From Nostoc sp. ATCC 43529 (lineage in GTDB: Bacteria > Cyanobacteriota > Cyanobacteriia > Cyanobacteriales > Nostocaceae), in NCBI GenBank assembly GCA_003326205.1, contig LWTK01000001.1, positions 186,001 to 250,000 of the forward strand: a stretch of DNA of 64,000 bases. Direction: 5' to 3'. How positions within the stretch are numbered: position 1 is the stretch's first letter; every line of letters starts with the position of its first letter. The position numbers and the translations under genes are program-made. The notes beneath the pieces are model-generated. The model ran no database searches. It had not been told where the DNA came from and was given only the letters and a program-made list of their open reading frames with translations. This document shows positions 26,566 through 36,243 of the stretch, piece after piece.

Positions 26566-27444
26566 TTATGTTTTCAACAAGCCTTGGCGACGGCTAGCCC
26601 ACCAAGCAAATCCAGCACCAGTCACAAACATTAGCAGACCATAAATTGCCCCAGGAATGGCCATTGTGGGAGTGTTTAGCAGTGTTGGCGTAGAAGCGAT
26701 CGCGATCGCTAGAGTCCCATTTTGAATTCCTACTTCTATCGTAATTGCCGTAACGCGTTTTTCTCCTAATCGGGTTAAATTAGCGATCGCAAAACCTAAA
26801 GCCATTGCAACCACATTCAAAACCAGAGTTGCCCAGCCTACATCTATTACATAAGAAACAAAATTATTCCGTTCTCGCAGCAGCACTCCAGTAATTACGA
26901 CTGCGAGGAAAAATAAAGACAGCCACTTCACAGGTTTATCTGCCTTATCTGCCAGTCTGGGTGCATACCGCTTGGCTATCATCCCAATTGCTATAGGTAG
27001 AAGTGTAATCACCCCAATCTGCAAAACAGTACTTAAGAAAGGTAACTGTAGCGTCGTTACTTGCCCCAAAAATGTCTGCATTGACAAATTTATTACCAGA
27101 GGAATCGTAAAAACCGTAATAAAGCTACTAATAGCTGTTAGCGTCACAGAAAGAGCAACATCGCCCCCAGCTAAAAATGTAATCATATTAGAAGTAGGCC
27201 CACCGGGACAGGCTGCTAAAATCATCACACCTACCGCTAATTGTGGGTCAAGGGGAAATACCGACGCAATGCCAAAGCCCACAATCGGTAACATAATTAG
27301 CTGCGCCACCAAGCCAATCACCACCGCTTTCGGATAAATTACAACTCGCTTGAAGTCCTCTACGGTCAATGTTAAACCCATGCCTAACATGATAATAAAT
27401 AGAGCTAGGGGCAAAAAAACAGCTGTCAGAAAATTTGCTTCCAT
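26566..27444 (-). CDS. Bile acid:sodium symporter family (BASS) transporter
   Basis: A 292-residue membrane protein with about nine hydrophobic helices. The family core ILAACPGGPTSNMITFLAGG near residue 87 contains the crossover-helix sodium-binding motif, and the C-terminal EVGIQNGTLAIAIA near 237 is the second one. BASS proteins are Na-coupled symporters of organic anions; plastid and cyanobacterial members move pyruvate or bicarbonate, or have unknown substrates. The substrate cannot be chosen from sequence. ATG at 27444. It is on the same strand as the helicase upstream, but a 230-bp gap holding a usher relic separates them. Confidence 0.85.
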   Translation of the reverse strand: MEANFLTAVFLPLALFIIMLGMGLTLTVEDFKRVVIYPKAVVIGLVAQLIMLPIVGFGIASVFPLDPQLAVGVMILAACPGGPTSNMITFLAGGDVALSVTLTAISSFITVFTIPLVINLSMQTFLGQVTTLQLPFLSTVLQIGVITLLPIAIGMIAKRYAPRLADKADKPVKWLSLFFLAVVITGVLLRERNNFVSYVIDVGWATLVLNVVAMALGFAIANLTRLGEKRVTAITIEVGIQNGTLAIAIASTPTLLNTPTMAIPGAIYGLLMFVTGAGFAWWASRRQGLLKT

Positions 27445-27507
27445 CCTTAAGCCGCGTTGGTAAAAATAAAAGTGCCTCTGGATTGTACCGTGATTCCCCT
27501 TAGAGAA

Positions 27508-27636
27508 TTGACATCTGTTGCAAATTTAGGACTTACGCAAAAAACCTCTCAAACTCTTATTTCTCCGTGTCCTCTGCGTTTCGATTTACCGTTGGTCACA
27601 GAAAAACGCCGACTCCCCTGATCTGGTTGTACAGCT
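27508..27636 (-). pseudogene. Relic of the usher gene 3' end
   Basis: Two blocks match the 3' end of the usher gene in the same order and orientation. 27508-27526 is identical to 21304-21322 (19 bp), and 27589-27636 differs from 21438-21485 at about 6 of 48 bases. The spacing between blocks is shorter here (81 versus 134 bp) and the frame is not maintained. This is a decayed duplicate or recombination scar. Confidence 0.8.
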
Positions 27637-27676
27637 ATCAAGATAACCAAGTTCTTAATTTTGGATAAAGTCGAGC

Positions 27677-30600
27677 TTAGTAGAAGATGTGAGAAACATC
27701 AACGAAACCTTCATGAAGACTGACAATATTTGAAACTTCGGAATACATGCTTCCAACTTTACCTGGTTGATGGGTAAATAAATCATGACAACCAACAATT
27801 ATCAACAGTTCTTGAGCGCGGGAAAAAGCAACATTCACCCGTTCTGGTTTCTTAGCAAATCCCACATCTCCTTTATTATTGTTACGAACCATACTCACAA
27901 TTACAACAGGTCTTTCCATTCCTTGAAATCTGTCTACTGTCCCAGTACGAATTTCTAGAGAAGGGAAAAGTTCAGATTGTAGTCGCTCATCAATTTTTCT
28001 TAATTGAGCGCCATAAAATGTAATCACGGCAATTTCTTTTTTTGGTTCGCCATTAGCAACTTTAGAAGCCCAAGTCTTCTCGAACTGCTGACACAAACGT
28101 TCAATTGCATCAATTTCTGGAGTATTAAAGTAAGAAGTCCCTTGACGTTCTTCTAAAAATTTCTTTTCTATAGGCGTTTTTACCCAGAGAATATGGTGAG
28201 ATTCTTGGATGATTTCGCTCGTTAAATTATGTGCGCGTTTTGTATCAGGTTCTAAAATACCAGATTCTAGTTTACCATCGTAAAACTGATTGATTGCACC
28301 CATAATATATGGATGCATCCTATATTGTGTAGTCAACATTTGCTTGATACTGTCATCGGCAGATTCAAACTGACTTTTAAATAGCGATTCTTCTAAAAAT
28401 TGGAGTTCGTCTCGTGTATTGCCAATTGTTTCGGCAACTTCTTCTAAAGTGCTAGTATCGAGCATGGGTGGTAATTGTCGATGGTCGCCTACCATAACTA
28501 ATTTTTTAGCTTTCAATGCTGGAATTAGTAATTCTGGTGGAGTACACTTACTAACTTCGTCAATAATAACGACATCAAAAGATTTAAATTCTTCAGAAAA
28601 ACCTCTATTGGCAGCTTGAACGCAGGTGATACCTACGACGTTGGCATTATCTAAATATATGCGCCTTAAATCGTTGCTATCGCCTTCCGTTGGCCTTCTT
28701 AATTTTTCTATCCAATCTTGTACAAAATTCTGATATTTACTGAGATAAGCCTCTTCTTTTTCGAGTTGTTGTTGCCAAGATTCAAACTTAAGATTTAAAC
28801 TCTGTAAAAACTCTATATTCAGCAAATCACCACTAGAGTTTTCTGGCTTAAATTTATCGGGTATATTTTGCCATTCTGCTGACCACCACTTTCGTTCTGC
28901 AATTAAACTTTCTGATGGCTGTGGTTGTAATTGTTGTTCTAATTCACGCAGTGAAATTTGCAATTTTTGAAGCTGCTGTAGAGAAGTTTCAGTTTCTTGT
29001 TTGAGTTTAGCTAAATGCTCGTTTAGAGAAGTTTTGATTACTTCCAACACAGCAAAGGGTTCTAATAATGAAATTAAGTTTTCAAGCTGAGTGATGCAAT
29101 TTACCCAAGAATGCACTTGCTTAGTAAATTCTTGCGGTTGTTCCCAAATTTTTGATTGTGTTGTGAGATATTGCTCGGCTAAAATGCGTACTTGAGCAGG
29201 TATATTTGGTTCTTGGCTGAGTTCTTGTAAGATATTAACAACTTGTCCAAGCTGAAAATTTGCATCTTGCTGTGCTTTTTCTAGTTGATATTGAGTAGCA
29301 GATATTTGCTGTTGGCTGATTTCATTTTTTTGCAGTTCAGTTAATTGTTGACGTAGATGATGAAGTTGTTGTTCTGCTTCAGTTTTGACTTTTAAAACGC
29401 ATTGACGTGCATTTGCCAGGATAGTTTCTAGCAATTCTTGTGTAAGTCGGGTGAGAGTAGAATCGATGTTATTCCATTCCCATGATGCACCATAAGTTTT
29501 TTGAATTCTAATTAAGAAGAACTGCGTATTTTCAACCAATAACTTTCGTTGTTTGGGATTGAGTAATTGATAGTTATTAAATTGTTGATAAGTTTCTTGC
29601 CATTGAGTACGATCGCTTTGTGATAGCACCATTGGAATCTGACTAAAATTTTGTTGTAAAAAGTAACTAAAATTATGCTGTTTGCCTTGGCGATCGCTAA
29701 AATTTCCGTCTATTTCATAAGCGATCGCTTTTGTCAATAAATCCCACTCTGGCAGGTTAATTTTGTAATTTTTTGGTACTATCGCTAATTTTAATGTATT
29801 AGCAAACATCAATAAGCCTAGTGGCAAGTCTACTAAATTATCTGTTAATGGTAAACCTGATTGGTGGCAATCTTTTAAAGTTTGATAGAGATGAGAATGT
29901 GCTGTAGACTTCCATTCTTTAACTGCTGAAATAATATAATCAATTTCTCTCTGACGGTTTTGCCATATCTGAATTGTTTGCTGTAGATTTTGCTGCTTGG
30001 TCAGAAATTTTTGATAATCTGTTTGTAACTGATTTAACGAGTCAAAATTTTGTTTCACAGTCTGCGCCAACGCTGCAACTGCTGACATAGTTTCACTGGC
30101 ATTTTGAGCAGAATTCAAAGCAGTTTTAAATTGCAAAATTTCCGTTGCAATAGTTTCACGCAACCAAATCGCTAAACCAAAAGCACCAAACCCCGGACGC
30201 ACAAAGCCAAGTTCATCACTATATTTAATAGATTTACGAACATTGGCTAAAAATTCTTCGACTAAAGTATTACCTTCTGCATAGGGTTTAAGGAGTGGCA
30301 AAAAATTTGTAATTTCTGGAGATTCCCAATTGACATTAGGAACAGTATTTAGTAAATTATCCAAACCAGAAATTAATGACTCTGCCTCATTTTGCGTTGC
30401 TAAAGAATCATTGTAAGATTTTTCTTGATTTTTAAAGTTTGACTCAATTTTTAACTTATTTTTTTGAAATTTACTTAATTCTTTATCGAATTCTTGTTCT
30501 GCTTGCAAGTAGGCTGTAAATCTTTTTGATGATGAGAGTAATTTCCGAAACAGTTCAATATTCTCAAATCTTTGAGTTAGATTATTTTCGCAATCATTTG

Positions 30601-32158
30601 CAGTATTTTCCAGCCATCTGCCAATTACTTGGTCTTCTAAAAATGGCTGTCCTTCCTCGCCAACTTTTTCGGCTTTTCCCTTGCGTACAGCACGAATAAC
30701 TGGGTTGTGAACTAATCGACTCAAGGCGTTATCTACTGCTAAATTAGCTTGAGAAGCGATTAAAGTGCGTCCGCCACGAAGGGCAATTTGATAGCAAATT
30801 TCAGCGATTACGGTAGTTTTTCCAGTACCTGGCGGCCCTTGAATCAAAACAAGATCCTTTGCTGCAAGTACCTTTTCTACTGCTGCTTTTTGACCTGGAT
30901 TTGCAGCAGATAATAGCAAATCTTGTGGTTGGATTTCAGTAGTTGTTTTGATTTTTCTAGCCTGGGAAGCATCGAATAAAAAGTTACCCAAATATTGATT
31001 TTGAGTATAACCATTATTTAAATCGTCTAAAGCTTTTTTCTTACGTTGAATTTGCTGAATATCACCAACTGCTTCAAAACACAAAAACCCTGTAGCTGGC
31101 AACTTATAACGTTCTGTTGCGATATATTCAGCTAAGTCTCGCTCTAATCTAACGCTGATGATGCAACGGTTGGGATCTATTTCTTCAATAGTCCCTAATT
31201 GACGACCACTCAGCCAATTTTTTCCGATGGGGGCAGTTTCAAAAAGTTTTAAATCTTCGTTTTTTGCTTGCTTTGCGCGTTCCCAAAAGTTTTCTAGTTC
31301 GAGTGAATTTTGATAAAAGCCGTCAAGGGTAGCTGAGGTGACATCAATTTCAAAATTTATTCGCCTTTTTAAGTTATAGTTATTACGTACATAACGTACA
31401 CAAAATTGACGCGCTTTAGCAATCTTTTCTTCAATTTGTAAAAACGCTTTCCAAGCTTTTAGCTGATCTTCTGTAGGTACATTATCACCACAAACTGGTG
31501 CGGCTGCTATGCGCGTCAATGTCGCTGGTGGAATATCGAGATGATGCTGGTGATTAGGTAGTAAACGTAAGGGAAAAGCTAGAGAATAGCTATCAGCATT
31601 TCCCCGTGATATTTGTAATAAATGAGCCGAAAGTATCTTTAAACCGTCGCGTCCATCTTTTTGGACAGCTGCTGTAAATCCTAATGTTTTTCTGAGTTTA
31701 TCAAGTCTTGGTGGTAATTGGAAATTCTCAGAATCTGTTGCTATTGTTAAATCCCAAATTTCTTCTTTTGGATCTTTTCCCGCACCTTTGCGACGCACAT
31801 AAAATAGACAAGGCTTTTTACCAACGCATTCAAACATTAATTCGTTGGCGTGTTCCCGTCGTTCCCGAAACTCAGGATATGCTTGTAGGGCGCTTTCTCC
31901 TTCAAGATTACGGATTAATTTATCAATTGTTGAACCTACAAATGTATAACCCCAATCTTCAGAGGATGTTTTACTTTTTGTGGATTTTGCTGCGAGTTTA
32001 TTTATCGCTAAACGAATGCGTTCTGCCTCGGATTCTGAGATGGAACTTGTATGGCTTTTAACTGCAATGTTGAGTTTTTCGCAAATTGCTAATAGTTTTT
32101 TACTATCTAAATTCAATTCTTTTGATAGTTCATAAATTCTTACTTTTACTTTGTTCAT
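27677..32158 (-). CDS. IF2_N-containing superfamily 1 (UPF1-like) helicase
   Basis: A protein of about 1493 residues starting at ATG 32158, which clears the upstream HDAC gene by 32 bp. Residues 1-50 ([19 protein letters not shown]) match the N-terminal helical domain of translation initiation factor IF-2. Walker A is [13 protein letters not shown] near residue 443. About 600 residues of Gln/Glu/Leu-rich coiled coil follow. Then come Walker [11 protein letters not shown], motif [15 protein letters not shown], motif IV-like [10 protein letters not shown], motif [16 protein letters not shown] and motif [17 protein letters not shown]. This is the AAA_11/AAA_12 (UPF1/Dna2-like) helicase layout. 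An ATP-driven nucleic-acid translocase is expected; the substrate is unknown. All helicase motifs look intact. Confidence 0.88.
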   Translation of the reverse strand: MNKVKVRIYELSKELNLDSKKLLAICEKLNIAVKSHTSSISESEAERIRLAINKLAAKSTKSKTSSEDWGYTFVGSTIDKLIRNLEGESALQAYPEFRERREHANELMFECVGKKPCLFYVRRKGAGKDPKEEIWDLTIATDSENFQLPPRLDKLRKTLGFTAAVQKDGRDGLKILSAHLLQISRGNADSYSLAFPLRLLPNHQHHLDIPPATLTRIAAAPVCGDNVPTEDQLKAWKAFLQIEEKIAKARQFCVRYVRNNYNLKRRINFEIDVTSATLDGFYQNSLELENFWERAKQAKNEDLKLFETAPIGKNWLSGRQLGTIEEIDPNRCIISVRLERDLAEYIATERYKLPATGFLCFEAVGDIQQIQRKKKALDDLNNGYTQNQYLGNFLFDASQARKIKTTTEIQPQDLLLSAANPGQKAAVEKVLAAKDLVLIQGPPGTGKTTVIAEICYQIALRGGRTLIASQANLAVDNALSRLVHNPVIRAVRKGKAEKVGEEGQPFLEDQVIGRWLENTANDCENNLTQRFENIELFRKLLSSSKRFTAYLQAEQEFDKELSKFQKNKLKIESNFKNQEKSYNDSLATQNEAESLISGLDNLLNTVPNVNWESPEITNFLPLLKPYAEGNTLVEEFLANVRKSIKYSDELGFVRPGFGAFGLAIWLRETIATEILQFKTALNSAQNASETMSAVAALAQTVKQNFDSLNQLQTDYQKFLTKQQNLQQTIQIWQNRQREIDYIISAVKEWKSTAHSHLYQTLKDCHQSGLPLTDNLVDLPLGLLMFANTLKLAIVPKNYKINLPEWDLLTKAIAYEIDGNFSDRQGKQHNFSYFLQQNFSQIPMVLSQSDRTQWQETYQQFNNYQLLNPKQRKLLVENTQFFLIRIQKTYGASWEWNNIDSTLTRLTQELLETILANARQCVLKVKTEAEQQLHHLRQQLTELQKNEISQQQISATQYQLEKAQQDANFQLGQVVNILQELSQEPNIPAQVRILAEQYLTTQSKIWEQPQEFTKQVHSWVNCITQLENLISLLEPFAVLEVIKTSLNEHLAKLKQETETSLQQLQKLQISLRELEQQLQPQPSESLIAERKWWSAEWQNIPDKFKPENSSGDLLNIEFLQSLNLKFESWQQQLEKEEAYLSKYQNFVQDWIEKLRRPTEGDSNDLRRIYLDNANVVGITCVQAANRGFSEEFKSFDVVIIDEVSKCTPPELLIPALKAKKLVMVGDHRQLPPMLDTSTLEEVAETIGNTRDELQFLEESLFKSQFESADDSIKQMLTTQYRMHPYIMGAINQFYDGKLESGILEPDTKRAHNLTSEIIQESHHILWVKTPIEKKFLEERQGTSYFNTPEIDAIERLCQQFEKTWASKVANGEPKKEIAVITFYGAQLRKIDERLQSELFPSLEIRTGTVDRFQGMERPVVIVSMVRNNNKGDVGFAKKPERVNVAFSRAQELLIIVGCHDLFTHQPGKVGSMYSEVSNIVSLHEGFVDVSHIFY

Positions 32159-32190
32159 CCAATATTGCCTTTGCCCACAAAGTTTTGATA

Positions 32191-33108
32191 TTAAAGTTTG
32201 TACTGTTGATAAACTTGACTCGCAGCGCGATGCAACAGAGAGTGTCGCCAAACGAGGGATTTCATATCATCAGCATAACCGCCACCAATTACACAAGCGA
32301 CAGGATAACCAGCACTCATACAAGTACTTAAAACCTGCATTTCTCGACGGAAAATGCCAGCATCTGTTAAGGCTAATTTTCCCAAGCGATCGCCTACATG
32401 AGGATCTACACCTGCATCATAAAATACTATATCTGGCTTGACTTGAGATAATAAATCTGGTAAGTAACTTGCCAATGTTTGCAAATAAGCATCATCTTCC
32501 ATTCCCACTGGTAAAGGAACATCTAAATCGCTGGTTTGTTTAGTACCTGGGAAATTGACTTCGCAGTGCATGGAGAAAGTAAAAACACTCTCATCATTTT
32601 GGAAGATAAAAGCGGTGCCGTCTCCTTGATGAACGTCCAAATCTACAATGAGGATTTTTTGCACGAGTCCGAGTTTTTGTAAAACGCGACAGGCGATCGC
32701 TAAATCGTTGAAAATACAAAAACCAGATCCATAACTGGGAAAAGCATGATGAGTTCCACCTGCGGTATTACAAGCTAAACCCTGACTCAGTGCCAGCTTA
32801 GCAGTCAGTATTGTACCACCAACCGCTACACAGGTACGATTTGCCAGCGCTGGACTCCAAGGTAAGCCAATGCGACGCTGTGCTTTGGGTTCTAAGGTTC
32901 CTTGACAATAAGCTTGAACGTAGTTTGGGGTGTGAACTAACTCTATCAATTTTGCGGGTGGGGGTTCAGGCGTATGAAATTGTTCTTGATTTGCTACACC
33001 GTCGGCTAATAGCAATTCGTAAAGTTGCCGGAATTTGGACATCGGAAAGCGATGCCCTTCAGGCAATGGCGCAACGTAATCTGGGTGGTAAATAATTGGC
33101 AAGTCCAT
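32191..33108 (-). CDS. Histone deacetylase family (AcuC/acetylpolyamine amidohydrolase-like) protein
   Basis: A 305-residue arginase/deacetylase-fold enzyme. [19 protein letters not shown] near residue 120 has the catalytic His pair. [13 protein letters not shown] near 155 supplies the zinc-binding Asp and His, and [11 protein letters not shown] near 238 the third Asp. IGGGYADD near 280 closes the active site. Bacterial relatives deacetylate acetyl-lysine proteins such as acetyl-CoA synthetase, or polyamines; the target here is unknown. ATG 33108 ([12 protein letters not shown]) fits the family start better than upstream codons. The helicase gene follows 32 bp later on the same strand, suggesting cotranscription. 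Confidence 0.88.
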   Translation of the reverse strand: MDLPIIYHPDYVAPLPEGHRFPMSKFRQLYELLLADGVANQEQFHTPEPPPAKLIELVHTPNYVQAYCQGTLEPKAQRRIGLPWSPALANRTCVAVGGTILTAKLALSQGLACNTAGGTHHAFPSYGSGFCIFNDLAIACRVLQKLGLVQKILIVDLDVHQGDGTAFIFQNDESVFTFSMHCEVNFPGTKQTSDLDVPLPVGMEDDAYLQTLASYLPDLLSQVKPDIVFYDAGVDPHVGDRLGKLALTDAGIFRREMQVLSTCMSAGYPVACVIGGGYADDMKSLVWRHSLLHRAASQVYQQYKL

Positions 33109-33624
33109 GTTATTAATTTTGAACCATAGTCTGGTGCCAAATATATCTAGAGATTGTGTGGTAATCAACCATCAGATTGTTTTTATACGACAAAATTCAT
33201 GCAACAGTGGTTTAAATGTAACCAAACAGCACTTACCCAGCACTTATGACAATTTTCTGGTAACAGCAATGGAGAAAATCTCAATTACTTAACTACCATT
33301 GGCCAATGATGGGCAAAATTCAACCGCCAACAGATTATTTAGCAACAGCGAATAATTTGTTATCCTTGTTAGTTTAACTTTCATATTTTATGAGACAATT
33401 TCAATCATTAATCCTGAATATTTATACACTTAATTTGTTAAAAATTACATTCTCACATACTGTAATATCGCGCGACACCTATAAGCGATCGAGTACCTAA
33501 GTTGGCAATTAAGAAAGTCCACAGATTTTAGATTTGTCTTATTCACAAGCGTTAGTCTAATATGAACCAAAATCATCTAAAATTTTTTTGATGCAGTTTA
33601 ATCATAATTACAACAAAATTGAAA
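33109..33624. other. Divergent intergenic region
   Basis: AT-rich spacer between the HDAC gene (minus) and the MscS gene (plus). One HIP1-like site lies near 33487. No small RNA, repeat array or ORF was supported. Confidence 0.5.
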
Positions 33625-34668
33625 ATGGATATGATGCAATGGATTCTGCCGATCGCCTTTATTGTAGCTGGTTTTCTAGCTGGAATAATTGGTGAAAAAC
33701 TTATATTCAGAAAACTCGAACAATTCGTTATTAAGAAACACATTGCTGGGGGAAATATTATATTTCATTCCCTGCACCGCATGACCTTTATCTGGTTTGT
33801 AATTGGCGGTTTTTTTTGGGCAGTTCTCAGTTCTCCCCTAAGACCAGATATTGTCAATGTACTGCAAAAAATTCTCACCATAGCATTTTTGTATTCAGTG
33901 ACTTTAGTCTTAGCAAGACTAGCTGCTGGTTTTGTTAACTTATTGGTTCGGAGAACAGAAGGAGTTCCCACTTCACTAGTTTCTAATCTTGCTAAGGCTA
34001 CTGTTTTACTTTTAGGAACATTAATTTTATTACAAACTGTTGGCGTGCAAATTACGCCAATAGTTACAACTTTAGGTATCGGTGGTCTAGCCGTTGGTTT
34101 GGCACTCCAAGACACCTTAGCAAATTTATTTTCTGGTTTTTACTTAATTATTTCTAAACAAGTCAGAACTGGAGATTACGTAAAATTAGATGCAGGACAG
34201 GAAGGTTATGTTACAGACATCACATGGCGCAATACGACAATCAAAGAAATTTCCAATAATGTGGTAATTGTGCCAAATTCTAAGTTAGCATCGGCAATTT
34301 TTACTAACTATCATTTACCCGCCAAGGAAATAACTTTAACGATGAATGTTGGCGTTAGTTATGATAGTGACTTAGAACAAGTTGAAAAAGTGACTGTGGA
34401 AGTTGCTAAGGAAGTTATGCAAGAAATAGCACCGAAGTTAATTGCAAATGAACCATATATTAGATTTCATACTTTTGGGGATTTTAGTATAGATTTCACG
34501 CTTTATATGCGAGTCGGTGAATTCTTTGACCAACGAATTGGCAAACATATATTTATTAAGAAATTACACAAACGCTATCAGGAAGCAGGGATTACAATTC
34601 CCTTTCCCATTAGAGAAATTTATGTGGAACATAATATGAATGGAAATTCGACTTTAAATTCTGATTAA
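33625..34668 (+). CDS. Small-conductance mechanosensitive channel (MscS family)
   Basis: A 347-residue inner-membrane protein. Four hydrophobic segments lie at about 6-25, 45-70, 80-105 and 125-150, the last being the pore-lining helix (LGIGGLAVGLALQDTLANLFSGFYL). A beta domain follows (GDYVKLDAGQEGYVTDITWRN), then a mixed alpha/beta domain ending in FPIREIYVEH. The layout matches the MscS core with one extra N-terminal helix. It would open under membrane tension to release solutes on hypo-osmotic shock. Start is ATG 33625; a TTG two codons upstream is less likely. There is no obvious Shine-Dalgarno. No operon partner. Confidence 0.9.
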   Translation: MDMMQWILPIAFIVAGFLAGIIGEKLIFRKLEQFVIKKHIAGGNIIFHSLHRMTFIWFVIGGFFWAVLSSPLRPDIVNVLQKILTIAFLYSVTLVLARLAAGFVNLLVRRTEGVPTSLVSNLAKATVLLLGTLILLQTVGVQITPIVTTLGIGGLAVGLALQDTLANLFSGFYLIISKQVRTGDYVKLDAGQEGYVTDITWRNTTIKEISNNVVIVPNSKLASAIFTNYHLPAKEITLTMNVGVSYDSDLEQVEKVTVEVAKEVMQEIAPKLIANEPYIRFHTFGDFSIDFTLYMRVGEFFDQRIGKHIFIKKLHKRYQEAGITIPFPIREIYVEHNMNGNSTLNSD

Positions 34669-34750
34669 CAGAATGTTTGAAAAGTCTTCTTGTCGGGATC
34701 AAAAGTTTTAGATCCCTCTACATCTCCCTTAAAAAGGGAGACTACGAGAG

Positions 34751-35530
34751 TTAAATTGCTAATGCTCGCTTTTCTAATGGTAGTTGAAAGCGATCGCCTG
34801 GTGTCGGTTCAATCACCCGCGTCGAAAGATTGTTTTTCTCCAATTGCGAACGAAATTCCGCAGCACTTCCTTTAGTCTGAATCAATTTCATCAGTAATCC
34901 CTCAAATATCACGTCACCACCAGCCGCCGTGGGTAATATTACTTGAGGCTGTAATGATTTTGCTACATCTAAAGCGCTATTGTTTCCTTGAATAATTGGC
35001 CCAAGCAAAGGTAACGTCATGTCAATAAACGGTGTAACCACTACATCTATAGGTGCAGCTTGCTTCACTTCTGGAGAATGATAACCGTGAGGCTCATAGT
35101 ATAAAGTTAAACCGCTTGCCAATTCTTTGAGGAGATAACTATTTTCTACCAGCATGGGGCCAATGGGCGAACCAGGAAAAGCCTTGATTTCAATTTGATT
35201 ATCTAAAGTGAAAGTTTCACCATGAGCGAGGGTAGTTACCTGGGTGTAACCTAGTTGGTGTACCACCTTGGCTGCATTGGGAGAAGCTACAACCTTGATA
35301 TTGTGGTCAAGCTGCTTGAGTGTTGGCGGGTGAGAATGGTCTTCCAAACCTTGAGATAGCACAATTAAATCAATGTTCTCAGGTATTGGGCGATTTTGCG
35401 ATCGCCGCCCTTTAAATAACCAATCCAAATTACTGAAAATTAACGAATCAACTAGCCAAGGGTCGATTAATATTCGTTTCTCGCCGATTTCCAGCAGCCA
35501 GCTATTGCTATCGAACCAAGTTAAGAACAT
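34751..35530 (-). CDS. Metallo-beta-lactamase-fold protein with a degenerate metal motif
   Basis: A 259-residue UlaG/YcjY-like MBL-fold protein: FLTWFDSNSWLLEIGEKRIL and IDPWL near the start, then LIVLSQGLEDHSHPPTL near residue 57, AFPGSPIG near 113 and YYEPHGYHS near 142. In active family members the second block is HxHxDH; here the first two His are replaced (S-Q-G-L-E-D-H), leaving only the Asp-His pair. Hydrolytic activity is therefore doubtful, although many cyanobacterial homologues may share this. ATG at 35530. It converges with the MscS gene. Confidence 0.8.
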   Translation of the reverse strand: MFLTWFDSNSWLLEIGEKRILIDPWLVDSLIFSNLDWLFKGRRSQNRPIPENIDLIVLSQGLEDHSHPPTLKQLDHNIKVVASPNAAKVVHQLGYTQVTTLAHGETFTLDNQIEIKAFPGSPIGPMLVENSYLLKELASGLTLYYEPHGYHSPEVKQAAPIDVVVTPFIDMTLPLLGPIIQGNNSALDVAKSLQPQVILPTAAGGDVIFEGLLMKLIQTKGSAAEFRSQLEKNNLSTRVIEPTPGDRFQLPLEKRALAI

Positions 35531-35631
35531 AAATTTTTATGAAGATAACGCCTATCTTCATTATCAATCGTGTTAGCTCTCTTGCAGGCACTACTAATAA
35601 GTGATTTCAAACCACAAATTTCTTCCTTTGC

Positions 35632-35760
35632 GCGGCAGTCGCTCATGGGGAGCCAGTGCGTTGGGCGGCTCTGCCGACTTGTTCGCGCAGCGGCGACCAC
35701 AGGAGAAGCAACTGGCGTGGAAACCCCCAAGACCGCGCTGCCTTGCCTCTGCGCCTTTGC
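35632..35760. repeat. Dispersed GC-rich repeat element
   Basis: Contains words such as GGGGAGCCAGTGCGTTGGGC, GGCTCTGCC and CAACTGGCGTGGAAACCC, followed by a CTCTGCGCCTTTGCGTGAGA tail. Similar words (GGGGAGCCACTGGGTTGG, TGGCGTGG, GACGTGGAAACC) occur at 47380-47602, so both are copies or fragments of one palindromic repeat family. Short open frames across it are not genes. Confidence 0.65.
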
Positions 35761-35802
35761 GTGAGATAAAAAAAGTGATTTATTTACCTAAAAATAACCC
35801 TA

Positions 35803-36237
35803 ATGTCCGATCTTGGTTTCACTCATATTGCGCTTGCAGTTAGTAATGTCGATGCAAGTATCGCATTTTATACAAAATATGCCCAAATGACCGTTGTACA
35901 CCGTCGCACTGATGAAGCGATTCAATCAGATGTTGCTTGGATTAGCGACCTTACCAGACCTTTTGTAATTGTCCTCATCCAATCAACTCAAGTAGAAGGC
36001 GTACTGTTACCACACTCCCATCTTGGAGTAGCTTATCAAAATCGGGAAGACATCGATCGCCTGTGCAATGAAGCACGCACAGAGGGAGTACTGTTGAATG
36101 GGCCAAATGACTGGGGCCCCCCAGTTGGTTACTGGGCTTATCTTCGAGACCCAGATGGCTATACACTCGAAATTTCTTACGGACAGGTAGTTCAATTTAC
36201 AGTTAAAGACGCGATTAATCGCGTCTCTACAAATTAA
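35803..36237 (+). CDS. VOC-fold lyase/dioxygenase-like protein
   Basis: A 144-residue vicinal-oxygen-chelate protein. FTHIALAVSNVDASIAFYTK gives the first metal His, LPHSHLGVAY near residue 70 the second, and DPDGYTLEISYG near 115 the Glu. The DPDGxxxEI motif is typical of glyoxalase I and extradiol dioxygenases. Cytoplasmic; substrate unknown. The ATG at 35803 fits. The last nine residues (DAINRVSTN) and the stop are encoded by a GACGCG palindromic repeat, so the native C terminus has been replaced or extended. Confidence 0.85.
   Translation: MSDLGFTHIALAVSNVDASIAFYTKYAQMTVVHRRTDEAIQSDVAWISDLTRPFVIVLIQSTQVEGVLLPHSHLGVAYQNREDIDRLCNEARTEGVLLNGPNDWGPPVGYWAYLRDPDGYTLEISYGQVVQFTVKDAINRVSTN
36208..36225. 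repeat. GACGCG palindrome (hairpin family copy 4) inside a gene end
   Basis: GACGCGATT followed by its complement AATCGCGTC, then TCTACA as in the other family copies. It lies within the last codons of the VOC gene. Confidence 0.75.
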
Positions 36238-36243
36238 TAGGTA

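Noticed and set aside
32191..32251. Apparent overlap of helicase and HDAC genes
   Set aside because: Starting the helicase at ATG 32158, where the IF2_N domain begins, removes the overlap.
35570..35843. Short frames between the MBL and VOC genes
   Set aside because: They lie across a GC-rich dispersed repeat and the composition follows the repeat, not a protein.
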